The position numbers and the translations under genes are program-made. Below are positions 56,089 through 64,000 of a stretch of DNA of 64,000 bases, one piece after another (the stretch's first letter is position 1; each line of letters begins with the position of its first letter). Below the pieces are notes generated by a model that saw nothing but the letters and a program-made list of their open reading frames with translations, did no database searches and was not told where the DNA came from. The stretch is from Trichomonas vaginalis G3. Its lineage: Eukaryota > Parabasalia > Trichomonadida > Trichomonadidae. Location: contig NC_067205.1 in assembly GCF_026262505.1 (NCBI RefSeq), positions 26,169,693 to 26,233,692 on the forward strand, in the 5' to 3' direction.

Positions 56089-57555
56089 AGGATGTCAATT
56101 CGGAAAATTGTTTTCATTTTAGGAGAATATAATTTTCCTTTTGGAAAATTTAAAAAGTGAGACGCGCAGGATTCGAACTTTTTTAAAAGTTGATTTAAAT
56201 ATATTCTAGTGTGGATTCTAAGGATAATATCATATTTAAAATAAGAATATACTAGTTTAGGTGGTATAATTTTTTTCGATAAATTTGAGAGTATGTACGT
56301 TTAGGGCATCAAAAGTGTCAATTCGCTCAGCGAAAGCTGAGCTAGCTTCGTTCTCGAAAAAATAGGGAAGGAGTGAAAGAGAGTGATACAGATGTTGACA
56401 CATTCATATCATTTCAACAAATTTTGATCAAATTGAAATTCAATGAAATTCAATTCACTTCATATCCTTCAGTCAGTACATTGACATCCTTCTACATCAC
56501 AATGATAACTCGTGCATCAATAGTTCTACAACTAACTCAGAAAAAACAAGATTTTTACTTCCAGCTTACAGCTTTTAAAAAGTTTCGATGATAAAAATCA
56601 CTCTACTCTTGTTTATCGATATGTTGTGATAGTAGGTAAACGTATTCTTATCGATATTAATAAAAATATTTTTACGAAAATCTGAACCAATTACAGAGTT
56701 ATTCATAAAGTTTATGATAACTGTAATTACTTCATCTTTGTTTAATATTTGAATAAACAATTTAATTTAATTTGCATAATTTTTTTTAGTTGAAAGACAG
56801 GAAACTTAGTTGAGTTTGTATTATTTTTATCGTTCAATTCATTGTATCAGTGAGTGATCCAGATATTTAAGATATTTACAAAAAATTTATTAATTTGATT
56901 AACAAATTTTAATCAAAATAGCAAAAATCTATTTGATAGCTGTAAGCAAACAATAATTTTTATTTCAAGCAAAATCAATTATTTTCATCTAAACGTATAA
57001 AATTGTCAATTTTATGAGAATAAATTTAAAATCTCATGAAATATAAAGGAGAGTAATATTTTTCAATTTTCTTTTTTCTTTGTCTCAAATATTTTCTGTT
57101 GGGAATTTTCTTGTTATCAAAAAATAATTTTAATATTTGTTTATTTCATTACATACAATAAAATTTTAAAAACTCTATTTGTTCACAAGAAAATTTTTTT
57201 CCTTCATATGAAGAAACATTTTGTTCTCCATTTGATGCTGAGTCTAAATCTCGATTTTTGATTTTTCTTCTTTCCAAATTAGAAGTTTAATTCAAATTTT
57301 CAATAGTTTATATATTTTCTCAAACCGTCTTAGATTTTCTCACTTTTTAGGGATTTTCTCTCAAAATATACAAAAATAGTAATATCAATACATGTGTCTA
57401 ATATACTTTAAAACCATCGTGATAAAATTCAAAAACGAAGAGTTCTTCTCTCCAAATTTTTTTCAAAATCAAAAAAATCAGATAAAAAGCACGTTTGGAA
57501 AATTCATTTTTAGCATTTTAGGAATTTTCTCACTTTTCTTCCAAATTGACATCCT
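56089..57555. mobile_element. Candidate 1.5-kb TA-flanked element
   Basis: AGGATGTCAATTCGG at 56089 and its inverted partner AGGATGTCAATTTGG (read from 57555) are flanked by TA on both sides. The next ~30 bp of each end are A/T-rich and only loosely alike. A minus-strand T-loop-like GTTCGAATCCTGCGCGTCTC (56160-56179) lies near the left end. There is no transposase frame. It resembles the AGGAT-starting, TA-flanked element at 30268-32534. Confidence 0.4.
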
Positions 57556-57600
57556 TATATAACGTGGATATATTTTGTAGGGCTATACAACAGTCGATTT

Positions 57601-57644
57601 TCTACAAATTCAAAAAATTTCTACAAATTTTTTGAATTTGTAGA
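57601..57644. other. Perfect 20-bp hairpin
   Basis: TCTACAAATTCAAAAAATTT and its exact complement enclose CTAC. About 39 bp containing AATTTGTAGAAAATTATTTT follow and are duplicated in tandem (to ~57717). Confidence 0.85.
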
Positions 57645-57717
57645 AAATTATTTTCGAAAAAATAGTTATTTCAAATTTGTAGAAAATTATTTTCGAAAAA
57701 ATAGTTATTTCAAGCAT

Positions 57718-58049
57718 TAAGCAATTACAAATGTTTTCAATACAATTTGGAATACAATGTTTTGAATAAAATACTTCAGAAGTTCTAAAGAATATATCTT
57801 ATATTTTGCTATTTGATTTTAAATATAAAATAAATGATAAGAATTTGATGGAATACCTTTTTGAGTGTGTTAAATTTATGAATTGAGGCTATTTGAAGAG
57901 AATCATTCAATAAGTTATAATTTGGGAGGAAAATTTTTTTATGTATTATAATGATTTAAATTGGATAAGACTTGAGGGTTTTTTATTTTTTAAGATAGAA
58001 TATTGAGAAATTGAATAGAATTTAAAAACAATCACAATAGGTTTGCAAA
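57718..58049. other. AT-rich spacer, no gene seen
   Basis: Low-complexity AT-rich sequence before the hairpin satellite. No frame or repeat is recognised. Confidence 0.6.
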
Positions 58050-59347
58050 TATTTGACCGACAAGAGTGTATTATGCACTCTTGTCGGTCATAATGTGTCA
58101 TTCCGGGAGACATTGCCTATGCATGTCTCCCGGAATGACAAAATTATTTGCAATCACAATACGTTTGCAAATATTTGACCGACAAGAGTGTGTTATGCAC
58201 TCTTGTCGGTCATAATGTGTCATTCCGGGAGACATTGCCTATGCATGTCTCCCGGAATGTTAGCAAGTTCCGCATTCATAACTTGAATGCGGAACTTTGA
58301 CCAACAAGAGTGTGTTATGCACTCTTGTCGGTCATAATGTGTCATTCCGGGAGACATTGCCTATGCATGTCTCCCGGAATGTTAGCAAGTTCCGCATTCA
58401 TAACTTGAATGCGGAACTTTGACCAACAAGAGTGTATTATGCACTCTTGTCGGTCATAATGTGTCATTCCGGGAGACATTGCCTATGCATGTCTCCCGGA
58501 ATGACAAAATTATTTGCAATCACAATACGTTTGCAAATATTTGACCGACAAGAGTGTATTATGCACTCTTGTCGGTCATAATGTGTCATTCCGGAAGACA
58601 TTGCCTATGCATGTCTCCCGGAATGACAAAATTATTTGCAATCACAATACGTTTGCAAATATTTGACCGACAAGAGTGTATTATGCACTCTTGTCGGTCA
58701 TAATGTGTCATTCCGGGAGACATTGCCTATGCATGTCTCCAGGAATGACAAAATTATTTGCAATCACAATACGTTTGCAAATATTTGACCAACAAGAGTG
58801 TATTATGCACTCTTGTCGGTCATAATGTGTCATTCCGGAAGACATTGCCTATGCATGTCTCCCGGAATGACAAAATTATTTGCAATCACAATACGTTTGC
58901 AAATATTTGACCGACAAGAGTGTATTATGCACTCTTGTCGGTCATAATGTGTCATTCCGGGAGACATTGCCTATGCATGTCTCCAGGAATGACAAAATTA
59001 TTTGCAATCACAATACGTTTGCAAATATTTGACCGACAAGAGTGTATTATGCACTCTTGTCGGTCATAATGTGTCATTCCGGGAGACATTGCCTATGCAT
59101 GTCTCCCGGAATGACAAAATTATTTGCAATCACAATACGTTTGCAAATATTTGACCGACAAGAGTGTATTATGCACTCTTGTCGGTCATAATGTGTCATT
59201 CCGGGAGACATTGCCTATGCATGTCTCCAGGAATGACAAAATTATTTGCAATCACAATACGTTTGCAAATATTTGACCGACAAGAGTGTGTTATGCACTC
59301 TTGTCGGTCATAATGTGTCATTCCGGAAGACATTGCCTATGCATGTC
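58050..59347. repeat. 122-bp hairpin satellite, left part (11 units)
   Basis: Each unit contains three stem-loops. Hairpin 1: GACCGACAAGAGTG with CACTCTTGTCGGTC. Hairpin 2: CATTCCGGGAGACAT with ATGTCTCCCGGAATG. Hairpin 3 exists in two exchangeable forms, ATTTGCAA with TTTGCAAAT or GTTCCGCATTCA with TGAATGCGGAAC. The array is interrupted by the Mutator-like element and continues after it at 62611. Confidence 0.93.
59338..59347. other. 10-bp target duplication, left (TATGCATGTC)
   Basis: TATGCATGTC occurs immediately before and after the inserted element; it is the loop and upper stem of satellite hairpin 2. Confidence 0.88.
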
Positions 59348-59430
59348 GGGTCGTACCCAAATTTGTTATGAAAAAAGTGAAAAACCCATTTTTGCAGTGG
59401 TGGCGGTTTTGCAAAAATGGGTTTTTCGCT
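59348..59430 (+). repeat. Left inverted end of the Mutator-like element
   Basis: About 85-90% alike to the reverse complement of 62528-62610, with an internal hairpin around ACCCATTTTTGCA. Confidence 0.85.
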
Positions 59431-59928
59431 ATAACTCATTAATTTTTTATAAACCATACCTGATCTTTTGGGGGCAGATGCTCATGGCTAATAAGCATAA
59501 CATATATCAAATTCGGCAGAATCTAGTTTTATGTATATCTTATATAACTTAATGAGGTCCAAAAAAATATTTATATAGACTTAATTATAGATAGGGCATA
59601 TACTATATAGTGTTTAAAACGCATATCAGATGAGAACTCTTAAATAACACATACTAGACACACTGAGCATTATCAATTACAGATCAATATAGGTTTTTGA
59701 GGGTATTAATGTATAAAGATGTCATATGCCATATGAGTATGAGAGTTTATAGCTGTGTATATATGAATATATTAAGTTCTGAGAGTGTCGAAATTATGAA
59801 TATGAATTACATGTGTTTAGATAGGCATAATATGTGTGATGCATTTTAATATGTGTGAATATGTATATTCTGGATGTAAAAATGTAAATAAACAATATTT
59901 TAATAGAATAAGAATAAGAATTATCTCA

Positions 59929-60870
59929 GAAAGACCGGGAAGGGGTCCTTTCTCAAGGTCAAGGCCCCCTTCTAGTCTTTCTGGTGCCGGAAGGAGTGGC
60001 TTTTGCCAGTATTGCCGCTCCTTCCGGCATCATCTTTGCATTTCGCTAATGTCGCGGCAAGTGCATTCTGGCACCACAGGTGCACTTGCCGCGACATATG
60101 ATTGCAAGTGTCTGCTGCTCAGCCCCGGATTCCGCTCCTGCCGCCCGGGATAAGGGCGGCATTTGAGAAAACCGGCCCTGGGGAATGTAAGCGAAGCTCT
60201 GGCCTGTGCTTGGGCCAGAGCCTGTATATTTCTTTCTTTCAGGGCCGAGTTCTTGCGAGACCATCGACATGATCGACGATCATCGCAGAACTCGGCCCTG
60301 AGGACTGTTCTTGCAGGCTCTGGCCTTTGCTTGGGCCAGAGCTTCGTTTTGTAAGCTTCCCAGGGCCGGATTCCGCTCCTGCCGCCCGGGATAAGGGCGG
60401 CATTTGGGGAAACCGGCCCTGAGGACTGTAAGCGAAGCCCTGGCCTTTGCTTGGGCCAGAGCCTGTATCTTTATGTCTTACAGGGCCGAGTTTCGACGAG
60501 AACATCCATAATCGACGAAACTCGGCCCTGGGGATTAAATGTGCAGGCTCTAGCCTCAGGAAAGGCCAGAGCTTCGTAGGGACGTTCTCTCGGGACTGAG
60601 TTCCTCTCCGGCCGCCCCGAATCAGGGCGGTCTTTGAGGAAGACGGCCCCGAGGATGGTATGCGAAGCCCTGGCTTTTCCTGAGGCCAGAGCTTGTAATT
60701 TTCATTCAAAGCCAAGTTCCTCTCGGATCGTGCCTAATGAGGACGACCGTCGAGGAACTTGGCTTTGAGGAGATGAATTGCGAACTCTGGCCTCGATGAA
60801 GGCCAGAGTTTTGAATGGAATGTTTTGATGGGATGAGCCTATGCTCAGTAAGCTCGTCCCATCAAAACAT
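59929..60870. other. GC-rich cluster of 12 or more stem-loops
   Basis: Successive hairpins cover almost the whole block. Examples: TGCCGGAAGGAG pair (59985-60029), a 17-bp perfect ATGTCGCGGCAAGTGCA pair (60049-60097), CAGGGCCGG...CCGGCCCTG long hairpins (~60 nt), and short GCTCTGGCC-n7-GGGCCAGAGC hairpins (~27 nt). Long and short types alternate. Paired changes occur between copies: CAGGGCCGAGTT/AACTCGGCCCTG becomes CAAAGCCAAGTT/AACTTGGCTTTG near 60710-60768, and CTCTGGCC ends change G-C to A-T near 60783-60812. The block is far richer in GC than its surroundings. Confidence 0.9.
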
Positions 60871-61175
60871 TTGTTTAAAAATTGAATAAGAAATTATCGT
60901 ATGCATTGAAAAATTAAAACAATAAATATGAATAATAATACTATATAATAAGAATATGATAAAATAAATATAAAATTGAATAAAAAATTCCAAAAAAAAT
61001 TCAAAATTTGAAATTTGAAAGAAAAAAATAATAACTTTGATATGAAAAATAGAGATTTGAAAAAACTATATTTGAATAGTATGAGTATTTAGAATCATAA
61101 TGAGAAATAAAGTATATTAGAGGAAATTTAGAAATATTTTGATATTGATATATTAATATAATGAAGTATTCGAAC

Positions 61176-62010
61176 AAAGGAGTTTACAAATGCAATATAA
61201 TAGGATAGACTATTGCATTTGTAAACTCCTTTCGCGAAACAAATTTTCAATGTGACATTCGTGCCACAAAGTGAAAGCTTTTCTCGAAAGGAGTTTACAA
61301 CTGCAATATAATAGGATAGACTATTGCATTTGTAAACTCCTTTCGAGAAACAAATTTCGAATGTGACATTGAAAACAAAAAGTGCACGTAATTCACGATT
61401 TGTGCTCATATTTGCAGGGTCTTATCACTAGACCCTGCAAATATGGGCACAATACGAGAATGTTGCTTTCGATGTCGCATCGAAAACAAAAAGTGCACGT
61501 AATTCACGATTTGTGCTCATATTTGCAGGGTCTTATCACTAGACCCTGCAAATATGGGCACACTTCGAAAAATTACAATTCATTATTTGAATCAGATTTA
61601 ATGTAATCATATATATTTGAAATAAACTAACACATATACTATACAACATCTATACATATATGCATTAGTATATTTCCACAAAATTCATATAATTTGGGAA
61701 AAAATGAAAAGAATGTGCGTGATGTTCTGTCTAGAACATAAACAAATAGCACATCACGCACACTCAAGACATAGTAAAGACGTCCTATAAATATGAATGT
61801 CTTTACTATGACTTCACCCCGGATAACCTCGATGCAAGGAAAAGTGGAGCAATCCACACAATTGCTCCACAATTCAAGTTCATGTAAGGATAGAATATTA
61901 AATATTCTATCCTTACATGAACTATTCCTTGCTTCGAGGTTTTAGTTTCAGATTGTGCGTGCCATCCAATCCTAAGCACAAACGGATTGCATGGCATGCA
62001 CATATATACC
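61176..62010. other. AT-richer cluster of long stem-loops
   Basis: Includes a 22-bp perfect stem (61176-61232, AAAGGAGTTTACAAATGCAA arm), a second copy of it (61285-61345), two copies of a ~22-bp stem around CATATTTGCAGGGTCT (61404-61451, 61521-61562), GTGCGTGATG (~61714-61761) and CATAGTAAAGAC (~61770-61810) stems. A three-way structure follows: outer AACCTCGATGCAAGGAA pair enclosing a GTGGAGCAAT stem and a 22-bp AGTTCATGTAAGGATAG stem (61827-61941). Confidence 0.88.
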
Positions 62011-62527
62011 ATAAGAATGATACTACACGAATTTAATTACCATAATACGATTTTTTTGGTTTAATAAGATGAGATTTAAAAAACTCAGCTATACTCATTT
62101 TGTTGTATAAAATATATATCAATCATATAAAAACCTAATAATATTATTCCATTTTCTGAAAATATTTTATATTTATTGAAATTCGTGAAATATCTTGATC
62201 AAATTTCATAATTCTCACAAAGACACACTGAATTCATATGAGCATAGTTATGTAAATATATGATATAGTAATAAAAATTGTATATCTCAATTTCGTTTCA
62301 AATCTGAATGTGATGCTCAAAGCATATAAGAGATAGAAACTTATTAATTGTGAAATATGTGGGTACTTGACAAGTGTATTTTATCTGTGATATTATCTCA
62401 AAATTTAAAGATATCAAATAATAACTTACACAATATAGTTCAAGACTCAAAAAAGAATATAAAAGCAGAACCTTATAGATGAGTTATGATATATTGCCGT
62501 TTCAGGTTTTAATTTTATCCAATATTC

Positions 62528-62610
62528 GCAAAGTACCCATTTTTGCAGTAACCGCCGCCACTGCAAAAATGGGTTTTTCACTTTTTTTGGGAAAAATTTG
62601 GGTTCGACCC
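62528..62610 (-). repeat. Right inverted end of the Mutator-like element
   Basis: Partner of 59348-59430; ends GGTTCGACCC. Confidence 0.85.
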
Positions 62611-62620
62611 TATGCATGTC
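62611..62620. other. 10-bp target duplication, right (TATGCATGTC)
   Basis: Second copy of TATGCATGTC; the satellite unit resumes in register from here. Confidence 0.88.
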
Positions 62621-63110
62621 TCCCGGAATGTTAGCAAGCTCCGCATTCATAACTTGAATGCGGAACTTTGACCGACAAGAGTGTATTATGCACTCTTGTC
62701 GGTCATAATGTGTCATTCCGGGAGACATTGCCTATGCATGTCTCCCGGAATGTTAGCAAGTTCCGCATTCATAACTTGAATGCGGAACTTTGACCAACAA
62801 GAGTGTATTATGCACTCTTGTCGGTCATAATGTGTCATTCCGGGAGACATTGCCTATGCATGTCTCCCGGAATGTTAGCAAGCTCCGCATTCATAACTTG
62901 AATGCGGAACTTTGACCGACAAGAGTGTATTATGCACTCTTGTCGGTCATAATGTGTCATTCCGGGAGACATTGCCTATGCATGTCTCCAGGAATGACAA
63001 AATTATTTGCAATCACAATACGTTTGCAAATATTTGACCGACAAGAGTGTATTATGCACTCTTGTCGGTCATAATGTGTCATTCCGGGAGACATTGCCTA
63101 TGCATATCTC
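62621..63110. repeat. 122-bp hairpin satellite, right part (4 units)
   Basis: Continuation of the array, with three units carrying the GTTCCGCATTCA form of hairpin 3 and one the ATTTGCAA form. Confidence 0.93.
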
Positions 63111-63115
63111 CCACA

Positions 63116-63807
63116 ATCATACAATATCCCTTAATATATTTATAATTCCTCCACCTAATTTCCAAAATCATTATTATCCTCAATTTTTTTAAATATACTA
63201 ATTTTATTTACATAAAATCTATCAAAACTCCGTAACTTTTTCAATAACCTTAAATTACGCTTTTCTAATTTTTTAAAATAACCTTAAATTATATTTGAAG
63301 AAATTATGTCTATGATATATGTTTTATGCTAGAATCTTGGAGTTTTCATGCACTACACAAGAGCTCCAAGGTTCCAAGAGTATCGCTCCGCTCCATTAAT
63401 TTTTTTTAAAAAAAGTGCCGTGTGGTAAATTTGTCCTGTTCCCGGACTAATACCATGACTTTTCTTAAAAAATCAAGAAAATCCAAGAATAGTTATTTTT
63501 GATACCAATCTGATATATATGGTAACCTTGCAGTTATAGGGTCTAAACTCTTGTTTTGAAAATAAATATGTGATATCGATTTGATATATTAGCCAATAAT
63601 TTTTAATAAAATAGCTTGATATCAGCTTCTATTGAATTCCGAAATACTTTCAGCATAATCTATCTACAATTTAACTATAACATTTAATGGAATGCATTTT
63701 TTTAACGAATTACAAGATGAAAATCACATAATGTATACCTTTAGTAAATAAAAATTTATAATACAACTAAATTTATAATTTATTTAAACCGGTTCAATAA
63801 CCTGCTT
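63116..63807. other. Intergenic, no gene seen
   Basis: AT-rich spacer. One modest hairpin (CTTGGAG with CTCCAAG, near 63338-63372) is visible. Probable 3' flank of the gene at the window edge. Confidence 0.55.
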
Positions 63808-64000
63808 TTAATTTAGGTTTTCAAAATCAATTTCGGGTATCGAAATGTCACGTTGTAATAAGCTATTTGGCTTATTTGGCGGTATGTTTTGCGCTTTGCG
63901 CACAACATTTCCATTCTTCAGTTGTGAATTTAATCGTTCCTTAATGTAAGCTATAATTTTTACATTTTCATCCAAAAGTGATGAAATAAAATCACAAATT
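63808..64000 (-). CDS. C-terminal end of an unknown host gene (partial)
   Basis: The minus strand is open from the window edge to TAA at 63808-63810. The 63 codons give protein-like sequence with normal composition: CDFISSLLDENVKIIAYIKE, a KERLNSQLKN helix, a basic linker (VVRKAQNIPPNKPN) and an acidic end (ISIPEIDFENLN). A coiled-coil or helical C-terminus with a disordered tail is likely. The family cannot be named from this piece. Confidence 0.5.
   Translation of the reverse strand, partial: ICDFISSLLDENVKIIAYIKERLNSQLKNGNVVRKAQNIPPNKPNSLLQRDISIPEIDFENLN

Larger units (their letters stand above)
59348..62610. mobile_element. 3.26-kb Mutator-like element carrying hairpin cargo
   Basis: Inverted ends of 83 bp begin GGGTCG and include a self-complementary core (ACCCATTTTTGCA with TGCAAAAATGGGT), so each end also folds alone. 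A 10-bp target duplication fits Mutator-like transposition (usually 9-11 bp). No transposase frame is present: the open frames inside only read through hairpins. The cargo is a chain of about twenty stem-loops in two blocks: GC-rich at 59929-60870 and AT-richer at 61176-62010. Confidence 0.8.

Noticed and set aside
58050-59347. CRISPR array or integron-like cassettes
   Set aside because: Units are tandem and nearly identical, hairpin 3 has only two forms, and no associated genes exist.
60046-60715. GC-rich reading frames in the Mutator-like element
   Set aside because: They exist because the hairpin block lacks AT-rich stops. The sequence is symmetric stem-loop DNA and the translated products repeat with the hairpins.

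Overview
The window looks like a trichomonad (Parabasalia) nuclear contig. It is AT-rich, its host genes have no introns, and it holds two large Maverick/Polinton-type virus-like elements, several DNA transposons and long tandem arrays. The host genes fit a trichomonad: a glucosidase-II-like GH31 protein, a glycine-rich ALK-type surface protein and a LisH/WD40 protein of the TBL1 family. Naming Trichomonas or Tritrichomonas would go beyond what I can see.

Layout. Bases 1-13553 are 2.7 head-to-tail copies of a ~4.95-kb unit, ended by a 25-N gap (13554-13578). Each unit has a hairpin with a pure poly(A) loop, tRNA-like stretches and, in the two full copies, an AGATCT-rich minisatellite. Bases 13579-22755 are one end of Polinton element 1 (E1); its other end lies beyond the gap. 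Bases 22756-33606 are a host island: GH31 glucosidase with one in-frame TAG, glycine-rich protein, TBL1-like protein, and a 3.1-kb TA-flanked transposon with 160-bp inverted ends and apparent nested elements. Bases 33613-55623 are Polinton element 2 (E2), a full-length 22,011-bp copy with 174-bp terminal inverted repeats differing at one site and a 6-bp target duplication (AACCAA). E1 and E2 are close relatives in opposite orientation, facing each other across the host island.

Polinton gene plan, seen best in E2: terminal unknown gene, coiled-coil protein, protein-primed DNA polymerase B, RVE integrase, small basic proteins, primase-helicase flanked by repeat arrays, KilA-N protein, phage-fibre-like protein, unknown virion candidates, A32-type packaging ATPase, capsid region and small amphipathic proteins. 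E2 is a fossil with roughly a dozen breaks spread over several genes. E1 keeps a whole polymerase reading frame but has several breaks elsewhere. Some breaks could be base-calling errors.

Bases 55630-64000 hold a candidate 1.5-kb TA-flanked element, then a 122-bp satellite in which every unit has three hairpins (58050-59347 and 62621-63110). A 3.26-kb Mutator-like element (59348-62610, 10-bp target duplication) is inserted in that satellite. It has no visible transposase and carries about twenty strong hairpins, twelve or more of them in a GC-rich block with paired substitutions in opposite arms. The window ends in the C-terminus of a minus-strand gene.

The features I consider most novel are the hairpin-cargo transposon inside a hairpin satellite, the short GC-rich palindromes inserted in frame in Polinton genes, and the repeat-plus-promoter modules around the Polinton helicase.
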